From Glandiceps talaboti (taxonomy: Eukaryota > Hemichordata > Enteropneusta > Spengelidae): 62,500 bases of DNA. Where the stretch lies: positions 11,321,046 to 11,383,545 of the forward strand of contig NC_135557.1 in the NCBI RefSeq assembly GCF_964340395.1, written 5' to 3'. The notes beneath the pieces were generated by a model. That model made no database searches. It was given only the letters and a program-made list of their open reading frames with translations, and was not told the origin of the DNA. Position 1 is the first letter of the stretch. Each line of letters opens with the position of its first letter. A program made the position numbers and the translations under genes. Below, one piece after another: positions 49,338 through 61,734 of the stretch.

Positions 49338-49616
49338 GCACAGGCACTTGTATCCCGAGACATGTTTGAACATACAATAAAACATCGATAATATTAAGAT
49401 ACTTGGCAAATAATGATATGAAAGGGGTAATAATAATACGGGTTTCTAAGAACGCGTATATCCACACACAGCGATGTTTATGTTTAGCGGCGTGGACATA
49501 CACGATCCCAGAAACCCGTGTTACTTTACCCGTTCATATATCATTTGCCAAGTGTCACACTATTATCGACATCTTATTGCATTCAGGACCATATCTCAGG
49601 GGGGGGGGGTGCCTGT
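49338..49616. mobile_element. Foldback/MITE element, 279 bp, with 8-bp duplication
   Basis: Arms of about 120 bp (ACTTGGCAAAT, ACGGGTTTCT and CACAGGCAC blocks) are inverted about a centre near 49475. GCTGAAGG occurs at 49330-49337 and 49617-49624, a likely 8-bp target-site duplication as made by hAT elements. A poly-G insertion near 49600 has grown in the right arm. Confidence 0.7.
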
Positions 49617-49624
49617 GCTGAAGG

Positions 49625-50880
49625 TCTCCTCATTGTATAATTCAAAAGTATAATATCAACAAAAACAGTCACTATCTGGACTATGCCAAATTACTATATA
49701 TAGTCGACTAGGATTTTGGGTATGTGTATTAAAGTCATAGGAAACGTTAACCTATAAAATGTCGCGATTTGAAGCATTTTGAGTAAACTTTAAATGTATT
49801 TACTGTGTAAATAGCGAGATAAATTTTCCAACGTAGGATAGAAACCAAAATTCTGATTATACTGAGGTGGGGGGGGGGGGAGGGGGGGGGACATTCAAAA
49901 ACAATCTTATTTATAGTGGAATCTGATTTATATTGTTCCCCTAAATACAAACATTTATAAAAATAAAAAAAATATTTAAAAAAAAAATATGGTCGTCAAA
50001 TTGAGAAATGGAAAACTTTTGCTATAGTAAATTGCGTAGAAACAAAATACATAGAATGATGTGATTAAGACTATTACGTAATCGGGTGATTAACATGCAT
50101 CACTTACTAACGTATTAATTTCCAGTTTTCAATTTAAATGGTAATTTGGACATTTTAATTAATCATTCTATTGATTATCTTGTATTTACGTAATAACGCT
50201 GTCACTCGGAATTCGGACACAGATGGCGCACTTGACTCGTAATGCGTTGCTTTTGTTTTATTCTCCAAGCTTTATTATTAGCAGAAAATAACTTTCATTC
50301 CGAATGTCATCCCTTGAGCAGAAACATAATTTAGCCTGGAACGTAATATTTTGATGTGCAGTTAATGTAGATTCACAACAAACGCATTTTATGTTATCAA
50401 ATTATTTTTCCATCTGCAAATCGTCACGAGAAACAAAATCAAGCCCCCCCCCTCCCCCCTTAAGTTTATGTAGAAACGACAGTGTCTCAAATAAAGGAGT
50501 TTATCTGGTGAAAAAAGTGCTCATACAATTGTTATGCGGCTGAGCAAATTGTAAGAATATAGAGAGCCAAATATTCTGGTATCCATATTATCTTCGTTTA
50601 CAGTATTATCGCAAAGCCGGACTAGGCGAAAGGTAGTCTATTTTCGCTCAGTGAATCTATCTTTCAATTTGCAGCAAAATAGGCCTCATCATATCATTAC
50701 CGTAAATATTCCATTTTCTACCGTTGCCGCAAAAGGGACTTGTCGTTTTACGACGTTTTTTTTTATAAAGTTAAACGTGCTTATGGATGTTATGGCTACC
50801 GTAACACTATCGGTATGTGGCTACTATAGGTGACGGGGATAACAGCGAGACAAATCACAATTGAAAATGTCTACCTTTAG

Positions 50881-50914
<34 letters not shown>

Positions 50915-51715
50915 TACTGACTGGCTGGCAACTCCAGGAGATAAGCCGCTACTGAATATTTTAGTACGAGTTCGCAATGGGGTGGGTAGTCTAGTCCCTA
51001 TACGGTATATCGTTACTATTTACACCGTAACTCACGCTATTTATGGTTTAGAAACCACTTCAACTGGCACCCAGACTTAGGGGGTGGGCGGATGAAAAGT
51101 GTTATGATAGAAAATTATGTTTGTTTAATTGCCTAAGGAGCGACGGTTTGGTATAACTGGATCACGCAATTTATGTAGGTCCACCCGTATATCTTTTCGT
51201 CCTTGGACATCGACAATGTACGTACCGCTTATATGTAAAGCAAACAACATGAAAAGTGAGAGCTCTATATCCACAGATTTACAAATGTGGAATGGCTAGA
51301 TCAAGGTCATGGACAACGATAAAGTCGTTGTACTAATAACTCGTGGTCAGATAAACTGGTGATCTTTTAAAATATGAATGGCGAAATCGATGTTTGTTAT
51401 TCATGAACAAGAAAGGTTGCACCATTTAACAGTTTTCATGTTCAAATCCAACGAGAAAGGCGTCGCACAAATGTAAATGTTAAATGCTGTATTAAATTCT
51501 GTACATTCCTATTTAAGCCTAAATGTTAGTCGATCGATATAACTGTCTGATGACTAACACGTCAAACCTTTTATCAAGTTATTATATATTAACTCAGTGC
51601 TAGTTCTACATTTCATCGGACAATGAACTGAATAACTACGTTGTCAGGCCATAATATGTTACTTCGCTGTCCATATTTTGGTTGGTTAACGTTGTGATAC
51701 AAGATGTTAACCAGC
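49625..51715. other. Non-coding interval, no gene recognised
   Basis: Unique AT-rich DNA with G-runs at 49868-49889 and a C-run at 50444-50459. A (CTGA)n tract lies at 50880-50922. Confidence 0.5.
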
Positions 51716-51800
51716 TACATACATACATACATACATACATACATACATACATACATACATACATACATACTAACACACACACAATCATACATACATACAT

Positions 51801-51846
<46 letters not shown>
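51716..51846. repeat. (CATA)n and (CAGA)n arrays
   Basis: CATA units (51716-51770), a short CA tract, more CATA, then CAGA units (51800-51845). Confidence 0.96.
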
Positions 51847-51847
<1 letters not shown>

Positions 51848-52224
51848 CAATTGTAGACATGGTTGACATGTGAAGACATGACAGATCTCTACATGTTTAT
51901 TGTATTACAATAGTTAATTGTTCTCAATGTTTCAAACTGTGTACTACTGAGGCTTAAAATATCAAAACAGTTTACGTTGTCCTGTCAGCTGTATTAAACC
52001 CCTAAAATAAATCATGTCTGTTCGAGGTGCAAGGGTTCAGAGGTCACATAGTTTGTAATTTCCTTCTGGTACAGATATTGTAGTGTAACTATGGCAATAG
52101 ATGCACAACATTGCTGTGGATTATCACATAATTTGCTATAAACTCACACAGAAATAAAAAGTCTTGCCCTGAGTCATTCATATTTGAAAATCAGATGTTA
52201 ATTCGAAGAACAGTGGGCGCATTC

Positions 52225-52382
52225 ATTCATTCATTGATTCATCCATCCATCCATCCATTCATCCATCCATACATACATCCATCCATCCATCCATCCATCC
52301 ATCCATACATACATACATACATACATACATACATACATACATACATACATACATCCATCCATCCATCCATCCATCCATCCAT

Positions 52383-52427
<45 letters not shown>

Positions 52428-52436
52428 TACATACAT
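52225..52436. repeat. (CATC)n, (CATA)n and (CA)n arrays
   Basis: CATC units flank a central CATA block on both sides (about 52245-52385), followed by (CA)n to about 52425. Confidence 0.96.
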
Positions 52437-52439
52437 ATG

Positions 52440-54773
52440 TGTACATGCCCTAGGCCCTAGCCTGGAATCGATGTTGATTGGAATTTAAAAACCCAACCCG
52501 CTTGGATTCCTGGCTACCTAGTTTCCCCTAACCCTCCCACAGATTAGCTTTCATGATCTGTTTTTGTTTTTATATAAGCTTAATATTAAAGTAAATGAAG
52601 ATAACAGCTTCAACGCCTACGCCATTTATAGGGTCTTATTGTCAGAAAACATGGGAATCTATCTATTTGCATAAGAATATTAACACCATATTCTTTATGG
52701 CTAGAAAATATTAGCAAATATTAACTAGTTATGGCGATTATTGCCATAAATCGATATCTTTCATACACAATATATAATTTTGTACAACGCGGCAACCATG
52801 AATTTTCAACGCGGCGCGGCACCCAGTTTTGACGACAGGTGTGGGGTCAAAGGTCATGTATTGACTTTGAGTTATCACATTTACCTCATATGAACCAAAG
52901 GTCACAAATACACAAAGCTTACCGAATATTCACACGAGCTAGCGGAACTGTTGGATCAGATCTTTAAGCCTTGTCGTTCTAAAATCGATATTGGTTTTTC
53001 GTTATTTCTCATTTTGATAAGGTGGTTTGATTCTTTGCATACTTTCCTTGTCGACAGTATCGCGATTAAAATAGTGACAGGTTGACTACACGCAGTTCAA
53101 AATATGTACTTATATATGTACGGTTCCTATTTTTTCGAAATATAATAAATCTGGCAATGCAAGCTCGTTCAGTAGCCCATATTGTTTGAAATTAATTTCT
53201 TTGTCTGCATTGAATGTTGGCATATGTTTAAAATGTTTGTCGGTGACATGACTCTTTTGTGTTTAGTTCTCACCTACACGAAGACCATGGAGGTGTAATG
53301 ATAGAGTTTACCGCCGTGAGAGTATCAGCCCAGCGTTCATAAATAGTGTGATGTGTTGCAACCCCTTGGTGAGATAGCTGACGATATAAGAACAAACGTG
53401 ACGTTCCAGACAAGCCATTGACGACTAAACAACTTACCTGCTAGCAGCTTCCTCCCACCAAATTATACAGTATCGTCTATTTTATCTCTAGGATTGACTA
53501 CTCATAGAAACATCAGACAGCGCCATTTATACTCCGAATTGATAGATCGGCGCCTAAAATAAGTCCTATGTGTTGGTTTCCGCTTGGTGATTATCGAAAC
53601 ATCAAATATGACAGATTCGGCGATATCTTTGTCTGCATTCAGCGGTGACGTGCACCAATATTACCACGTGATTACGACGTAATGGATTTTTGTGTTGGCC
53701 CGGGACAAACACAACCTGCTGCACGGTCGTGTTCTACACGTCTTCTGCCACCACTGGTGCCACCCACGGTAAATTATCGTTAATATTCAACTTTGATTAA
53801 TATACATGCAAAGAGTCAGAGTTCACGCATTACGCCAAACTACGCACAGGAATTTGACAGGGTTCACCTTGGTTTGATCACAGTTTTTGATTGTGAACAT
53901 TCACCTATCTAATTACTGACTACGGCACGGTATTCTCTGCCGAATGTCAACTTTTGCAATGAATGTTACGGGTAGGAAATTTCAAGTGGTGGAGATGCTA
54001 GTGTTGATGAAATGAATGAATGAAATGAATTTCTCCACATATTTTTTCGGTTTGTTTTCTTTTTATTAACTTTATACCTAGATCCTGATAATCCGGGCTG
54101 ATAATAATGTACAAATAAAGATAAAAATTGTATCTGTGATTCAGATGAAAAAAGCAATATGTGATGTATGATATATATGCTAAGAACTGAAATTTAAAAA
54201 AAATTGTTCCTCGACTTGGAAGATTGGCAAAGACTGTGAAGTGTCAGTTATCCAGACTGTTGCTCAGCCATGAAGTGCGCCATCAGCGATGAGACTGGGT
54301 AATAACCACGGCTATATATAAAACGTCCAAAGGTGTTCATATCGCAATTCCACAATATCTTGACGTAATACTCTTCACTTACGTTGTTATTTAAAAAAAA
54401 AATAGTGACCATGTACGAATTGGAGGATAAAAAAGTAACAATTACTGACGCTGACTTAGAGTAAAAATCATGGTAAAGATAAAACAATATCGACAACCTT
54501 GACCTGCACACTCGTTTCTGTTTGGGAGGAGGTACATAGTATGTACATGTAGACTGAGAGAACCCATCGTTGGTGGCGCTTGTAATTGTCACCGTGTAAG
54601 CCGTTATGCAATGTGTGTACACAACGACGACTCTAGATCGTTTAGTCTAGGTATATGTAGTATCGATAAAATTGAATTTAACAATAAGAAATATGCTCAC
54701 ATACATTCATACATTACGAACTGGAAAGCCATGTATAATATGGCATTTACTGAAACGATTAACTTCATGTTGT

Positions 54774-54812
<39 letters not shown>

Positions 54813-55738
54813 TACATACACACACATACATACATACATACATACATACATACATACATACATACATACATACATACATACACACACATACATACACACA
54901 CACACACATGCACACATATTATAGAAAATGGATGGGAGTTTCGACTGTAGAATAAATGAAAGACTAATTTGGGTTCATTCTTCTATTTATTTCTTATACA
55001 AATGAAGAAGTTCTGCAATTACTTTGGGTTCTAAATTTTCGTAGAACAAAAATTCTAGGATAAACATTTGAATGTTATAAAAAGACTTACAGTCCATGAA
55101 AATATGTACACTTGTAATTGAATCAACAGGTGGTATAGAGTTTAATAATACTGTCAACGATGAGGGCGCTGTCTTACTCAGCGCGACAACAACATCTGTC
55201 ATCTCTAATGTACAACCAGGAAATGTTGTAAACTCATGTAGCCAAACGGTGTGACACCGGCAAAGTAAAATTATACATATGATATAGGTACTTCACATTT
55301 CAAACTTTTTGTCATTTTAATCAATTAATTTTAATGTTTATGTTATTGTCACAAAGTTTAATAGTTATCAGTAATGATCGTAATATTATCTGTACAAACT
55401 GGTTGTGAACCATTATTCTGGTTCGAGTTTCCAATATTATTTTTCATTTCTAACTGAAGTTATTAATGTTATTAGTGGAAGTTGTGTCAAAGTTGAAATG
55501 TGGCGGTAAAAATGAAATGAATATTGTTGACTTTGAAAATCAATTCTTAATTTTTTTAAAAATCAAAAAGAAGTCCTTTCGCCATTACTGTTCTAATATT
55601 CTGTCATATACATTCGAAAACGTAGTACATGAGTCGATTCCTCGCACAGTTGATGATGCAAAGTATTGTCAATATTCTGTCACCTTGGCAACCATTTCTA
55701 TGGTGACGTATTTTTTGTGACTCTAAGTCATTCCTATA
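52440..55738. other. Non-coding interval with one CA/CATA array
   Basis: No gene recognised. (CA)n/(CATA)n lies at 54775-54912. Frames at 54248-54622, 54987-55202 and 55466-55720 have no recognised domain. Confidence 0.5.
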
Positions 55739-56614
55739 TTAAAATTCTTGTTCGTATATTCTGATACGGTTATTGACGGAGTCTGAGACCACGACCTCAC
55801 TCGGAATTCTTTTAGTGATGTCAATACCGATCGGTGTTCCGAGCATGTCATCTTCGGAATCTACTCGGCAAATAAACTTTCCCCCGGGGGAGAACATATT
55901 GACACGGTCTTCACCAGAGATGTATATGTTATCATGGACATCGACTGCAATACCGGTTATGTTTCCGAAAAAATCCGCAAATTCGGGATCTTCACCAAAA
56001 CTGTGTACGAAGTTACCTTCGGATGTGAAGATTTGTACTCGGCTGTTTCCGGTGTCAGATACGATGAGTTCCGATTTGCTGTTGATGGTGATGTAAGATG
56101 GAAGATTCAGCTGACCTTCTTCATTTCCATGACTACCAATGACTTTTATTTGTTTGCCTTGGGTATTAAATACTCTGATACAACTGTCATCGGAGTCGAC
56201 CACGAATATAATGGTTTTCTCCTCGGATGTAGTAATGCCAATTGGACCTTTCAAAATCCCGTTGCCAATTTTCTTCACTATTTTGCCGTCCTGGGTGACG
56301 ATGTAAACAAGGGAATTCTTGTAATCGGTTATCGCGAAGCGGCCGTGAGAAATAGGAATTAAATCAACAGGGTCTTCAACGAGGTTTAACTTCGTCATAT
56401 ACCGACAACTCCAGGTGAAAAATTGCACTTTTTTGTTATTTCTGTCTGCGACCATTATGTCTCCATTCGGTGTTAGGGCGACCCCATGCGGCGTGTCCAA
56501 ACGTTTACCACCGAAAGATTCGATTAATTTGAAATGGATGACGGGATACTCTACGGCGGTGCCGTTTGCTTCGGCAGTTGAGGTACCGTTTGTCTCAGAA
56601 CGATTTGTCGCCAT
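55739..56614 (-). CDS. NHL-repeat protein without RING/B-box, 291 aa or longer
   Basis: Residues about 25-291 form a full NHL-type propeller: GVALTPNGDIMVADRNNKKV, ITINSKSELIVSDTGNSRV, GIAVDVHDNIYISGEDRV and a VVVSDSVNNRIRIY end. The last repeat (FICRVDSEDD) is close to both TRIM-NHL genes in this window, so it is a paralogue of their C-termini. No RING, B-box or coiled coil is seen in this exon. The ATG at 56614 is usable, but the frame stays open upstream to a TTGCAG acceptor at about 56658 (VKSQVQKVSESK). The ATG may therefore be internal to a longer spliced protein. A TRIM-derived, ligase-less binding protein is one reading; missing 5' exons are the other. Confidence 0.75.
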   Translation of the reverse strand: MATNRSETNGTSTAEANGTAVEYPVIHFKLIESFGGKRLDTPHGVALTPNGDIMVADRNNKKVQFFTWSCRYMTKLNLVEDPVDLIPISHGRFAITDYKNSLVYIVTQDGKIVKKIGNGILKGPIGITTSEEKTIIFVVDSDDSCIRVFNTQGKQIKVIGSHGNEEGQLNLPSYITINSKSELIVSDTGNSRVQIFTSEGNFVHSFGEDPEFADFFGNITGIAVDVHDNIYISGEDRVNMFSPGGKFICRVDSEDDMLGTPIGIDITKRIPSEVVVSDSVNNRIRIYEQEF

Positions 56615-56699
56615 TTTCGATTCTGATACTTTTTGAACTTGAGATTTGACGTCGTCTGCAAATCAAACGAACAAACAAACATTACATTATTTTTTTTGG

Positions 56700-57035
56700 T
56701 TATTATACCACGCACAAGCCAAGTTATTGTCTTTGAACAGAAAATATATATAATACACCCTTTTCGATCTACTTCGCGACATCCCGTAAATCGCCAATGT
56801 TTCAGCTGTCCTCGAAATATGAGTCAAAACTTTCCAAATCGACATTATTTTTCTTGATTTTCATAAATTATGCTTGAGGGGGTATAATCATATTATCCCC
56901 CAGTATTTTCCTTTCAAGATTCAACTAGAAAATACTCGTTCTGAGGTAAGGGGTTTTCACTCGTCAAGCGACTCATAGTGACAAGGCCTCTTAGCTGACT
57001 CACATTTTACTCGGCTAAACGAAGACATATATCGG
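56700..57035 (+). repeat. Dispersed ~300-bp repeat family, diverged copy
   Basis: TATACCACGCACAAGCCAAG opens it, then CCTCGAAATATGAGTCAAAA, AATACTCGT and GCGACTCATAGTGACAAGG follow in the same order as at 38806-39130. It lies 5' of the NHL-repeat exon. Confidence 0.65.
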
Positions 57036-57649
57036 GGAATGCCTTTTTTTTCAATCGCAAATGCACATCACAATAATTAAGGTATAACAATTAGAAAATT
57101 TCAAACGGATATTCTGGAAAGAAAAAAAATGTTAAGACAAAAACCCCTGACGTGAATGTTTCCAGTAAAGCGTTAACTTCTTTGGAAAATGTCACAGTGA
57201 AACGAAATGACACTGTCGATACAATACGTGTAGCCTCAGGTCTGACGTGTACCAGAACCCAGAGTCATTGCTTGCAAAATGCCTACCTCGTACCTCGTCA
57301 ACTCGACTGAACTGACAAAGCTTACCATTAGTCACGGTCATTTACAAAATTGACACTTTCCTTTTATACCACAAATTGGACGTTTTAAAAAATACTCGTA
57401 CTTTTTGTTTGTGCAGACGGCCTTATAACAGTTCAAACTTGTGCCAATGCCATTGTTAGTCAGCGATACAGCTATATAGATTGCATACCTTCACGATCAG
57501 TTTGTTGACAGAATTTGATATGTTTAAATCAGGCGGAATTCTGCCACCTATTTACGTTAATACATAACCGAGAGTGCACAACAAGTCGTTTGTTCATTTG
57601 GTAGTCAGTGGCAGCGTTATATTACAACTTAACCGGCGGGACAAACAAC
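57036..57649. other. Non-coding stretch, no gene recognised
   Basis: AT-rich DNA between the repeat copy and the SAP-like pseudogene. No obvious upstream exons of the NHL gene are seen. Confidence 0.45.
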
Positions 57650-58145
57650 ATGTCGTTCACTGATTTTTCAATACGGCGTATTCCGGTTATCGAACTTCCG
57701 GTTGTTTCGCAGGAAAGTATCGCGAGAGGGCGCACCATATCTGACAAAGTGAGGGCCAGAATTTTCGTCATGGCATCTAATAGTATGGCGATGTATGAAG
57801 CTGTCAACAAAATGGGCGTAAAAGAACTCCGTGCATTCATAAAAGAGTGGAAAATTACTACTTCTAAATCTACTAGATATCACCAGAAATGCTGTCAATC
57901 TTGGTCTTGAAACACTAGAAAATGATAATTTTCTGAGAGAACGGAAGAGGAGACGAATAGTGGATGTCGGGCATCAAAAGATAGAACTAATCGACAGCGG
58001 AAACATTGAAAGTTGGACGGAGGACCTTCGAAATATACCCGATGTAGACATGATAAACATATTTCTTTACCTTACTGGTGTCTGTTGCTTGACAAAAGAA
58101 CGATTACAAAATTACAAATCTGACAACAGCTTCCAATCTGATTAA
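57650..58145 (+). pseudogene. SAP-like domain ORF, frameshifted and 3'-interrupted
   Basis: The ATG at 57650 opens MSFTDFSIRRIPVIELPVV and continues to GVKELRAFIKEWKITTSK. There the frame must shift by one base (about 57865-57878) to continue as LLDITRNAVNLGLETLEND. The joined piece has the look of a SAP/HeH DNA-binding helix pair (LRAFIKE ... DITRNAV). A basic RERKRRR stretch and an acidic, unrecognised C-terminal part follow. The last two codons and stop come from an inserted foldback element. Similar SAP-headed ORFs occur in transposon-linked genes of invertebrates, but I do not recognise this one. It is a broken gene or remnant. Confidence 0.5.
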
Positions 58146-58374
58146 AATCCGATGCAGATGTTGGCTAATCGTTCATTGCTATTTTACCTTCGTTATTTTG
58201 CCTGAATTGACCTTCTTGGTACATGTTTACATTTTTTAGCTTGCCTGATCGCCTCCTCTACGATCAGGCTAAAAATGTAAACATGTACCAAGAAAAATAA
58301 TATCAGGCAAAATAACGAAGGTAAAATAGCAATGAACGATTAGCCGACATCTACATCGGATTTTAATCCGATTG
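58136..58374. mobile_element. Foldback (Mutator-like) MITE, copy 1, 239 bp
   Basis: Arms of about 105 bp are inverted around a loop near 58250. The ends carry GATTAAAATCCGATG and its inverse. AACAGCTTCCA flanks both sides (58125-58135 and 58375-58385), a 9-11 bp target-site duplication. It interrupts the SAP-like ORF. Confidence 0.85.
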
Positions 58375-58385
58375 AACAGCTTCCA

Positions 58386-58790
58386 GCTACAGTCATTGCA
58401 ATATTGAGAGTTCGGTCGACTATTACCAAGCCACATGTTTATATTGTAACTGATGTCGCCGCATACTTAGGCCTTTCTTGTTTATTAGAACAGTGGTGTA
58501 GCACCACGGGTTAAATCATAAAACTTTGTACGGAAAAAAAAACATTTCATGTACTGGTTATAAGTTGGCATAAACATATTTGTATTGATATACTCATCTT
58601 TACTATCACACTTTGGTTAGCTTGCTATTCTTCATTCAGGACCATCAGTGTATAAAAAAACGCATTGAAGTCGGCAACGAATCATAAATATTGTTATTGT
58701 GATTGATGTACCACACCGCCCACCCCTTCAATGAATCGGCCTTCCATGTAACGTTTACGTGGTTCACTCATCATACCATGTCTTAGACCG
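58386..58790. other. Non-coding spacer between two foldback copies
   Basis: No gene, repeat or RNA recognised. Confidence 0.5.
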
Positions 58791-59010
58791 ATCTGATTAA
58801 AATCCGATGTAGATGTCGGCTAATCGTTCATTGCTATTTTACCTTCGTTATTTTGCCTGAATTGACCTTCGTGGTACATGTTTACGTTTTTGTCCTGATC
58901 GGTAGAGGAGGCGATCAAACATGTACCACGAAGGTCAATTCAGGCACAATAACGAAAGTAAAATAGCAATGAACGATTAGCCGACATCTACATCGGATTT
59001 TAATCAGATT
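58791..59010. mobile_element. Foldback (Mutator-like) MITE, copy 2, about 220 bp
   Basis: Same terminal and arm sequence as the copy at 58136-58374, in the same arrangement, with a few substitutions and a shorter loop. I see no clear target-site duplication here. Confidence 0.85.
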
Positions 59011-61665
59011 GGTTTTATACAAGCTGCAATAACTGTAGCGTATATTATGATTTTGAGGATTCTTTCCTCTGTTTTTGTACCTTTTTCCGTTCCGATGTTT
59101 GACTGGAAGCAATCGCTACAATTTCACCAACGGTAACACAAATGGACGAGGTCACACTGAAAACGTGAGTGAGATGCCAGTGTACTACCCGTTTCAACAT
59201 GTTGCTACTTTTGGGTTTTCCTCACGGTCGAATTGCAGAGCCAAACTTACGCGAAATATTAGGAGAACAAGAGGTTAATTTGCTATTTCGTTATTTGATG
59301 GGCGATAATGCAATATTATAGCGTAAAGTTACGGGGAATGACAGAAAATCTTTAGTCAGTGGTTACGATGCCTATAGACTCTATGCTTTGCAACGATACT
59401 CTACAATTCTGGCCCTCACTTCCGGTTCTAAAACAGCGCCCCTAGTGGCCAAACAATCATATCTTTTATCTTTTCGGGGCTTCTTCGATAACCGGAATAC
59501 GGCGTATACTATTACAATTTCTAAAGTTATGGTAAACCTAATGAAAATATGAAAATTGGCGATATTCTATATGAACTACAATAGTTGTCTTAGGCAAGCC
59601 ACTTTAAGTACAGTGGCATGTCCCCTCTACGACCTTTGACCTCACAAATAACAAACATAAAGCTAAGAGTTAAGGTTTCACGAACATTTTCCCGCGTAAA
59701 CCAGCGAGCACAAAAATTGTTGTTTCTCGTCAAAATTTTGATGAAATTCGGCTCTATTTTAGGCTGATTGTGTAAATTACTCTCAAAAACAACGAACTTG
59801 CTCAAAAATTACAAAATTGGTCAAGACTAATTTGCCAAGAGTTGATTAATGGTTCCATAAATTATATGAAGAATGTGCAATTACTGCCACCATATGACTG
59901 AACGCTCCCTTTTTCAAATCAGGAATTAAAAAAAAAAGTGGGTGCAAAATATTGTATTCTGCTGTTTCGTAAAATACAGTTACAATTTTCTTTTGAAAAT
60001 GGAAACATTTTAAATAAATCCACCTGTGACGTTGTGGGTAGTTATAAGATATGCGATCTGGCAGTGACCTGGCAGTAACCTGGCCGTGCCAACTAGTTTA
60101 CATTCCTAGTCATAGACGACATTTCTAGCAGAAATGATTCAAGTGTTTTAGATATCAAGATTGTACAGGTTTGTGAGAGTAAATATCAGAAATCTTGATA
60201 GGAAACGAAAATCAATAGTTTCTCAGTCAGTCAGTCAGTCAGTCAGTCAGTCACTCACTCACTCACTCACTCACTCACTCACTCACTCACTCACACTCAC
60301 TGGGTTTATAGCTATAGAATTGCATGGGTTGAAGTCCTAAGTATACCTCCCTATGCAACTATAAGCCTTTCGGCAAACTGTTCTCGCTGTAAGCTTAGTA
60401 AGTGATGATTTAAAAAAAAAAATACTTCCCGTTAATGTTTATTGATTCAATCCACTAAACTACTACTGTTTTACTCCTAAATGACCCAACAGTGGGATCT
60501 GAACTTCACATCTAAATGCATTAATTTTACAAAACAACTCCCACGCTAGCTTCATTTTGTGTGTATTTACAACGACAGATTTACGATCTGATGAAGAACC
60601 AAACCATATGTTCTCTCCAAAAATCGTGTATGTATGTAGGTAAGCAGGCTAGTGCACATAATAGGGATGTCGACTACTGGGTGATAACATGAACACTTTA
60701 ACAAGTAAATCATCACGTGTAGATTTTTTATAGACGGTAAATAAAGTCCAAAATGTGTCCCAAAATCTGGTGATTTAATGTTGTATGAGTTTTTCCCTCT
60801 TGTTACTAGATATTAGCGTGTATTGAGAAAATTTAAAAGGGACACTATAGCATGCAGTACTGTGTTGGACTGATCCTTTTTACACACGGAAAGTTCGTTG
60901 TTCTTTTGCCTTCGTACTGCGAAGCAGAGATTTATCGATTACTAGCCCACCGGCTATCAGTCATAAATACCAACTAATAAATAGTTTTCCGACACAGAAA
61001 TACTCATTTTCACAGCCTGTCTTGAACCGTCAAATATATGAAAATACAGCGACTTGAAGTAATCGTATCACTAACATGGCTTACCTGTCCTTCTCTTCCC
61101 TTGTCCACTGCCAAAATGATGCGTGGGATACAATTTGAAACGACAATTTTGTGCGTCACACAGAGAGAGGGGAGGTCAACTGTGGTTGCTGTGTTTGTTG
61201 TGTTGTACTGGTTAACCCCTGTGTCACTGAAAGAATGGCAGTGATGTAATGATTTATCCGTCCCACTGGTATTATCCAATGATTTTTCAGTGTAAACGTA
61301 CACCTCGGTGGAATGTGGCTACCTTTAAATCTTCTACGGTCATTGAAAATTCAACAATAACCATGGCGCAGTGCAACTGTTTGTCTAGCATTTTCTAGCG
61401 TAGGGTGTAGATTTTGTGGTCGCACGAAAACTAGGTCAGAAGTTATTCTCTAGATCTGTTGTTTATGTCTCGCATCCGGATCCGAGTCTCCGTCTCCATC
61501 CATCCATCCATTCCTGTGTCTCCGTCTGTCTGCATATATGCATGCGTGTCTCACTATGTATATTTGTCTCGCTCTGTGTGTCAGCCGTCCTATTCTTTCT
61601 TGAAGCCATCGGGCGTGGAGTTTACTATTTAACAACTTTTTAATAAATCTGAAGTCTCTATACAT

Positions 61666-61734
<69 letters not shown>

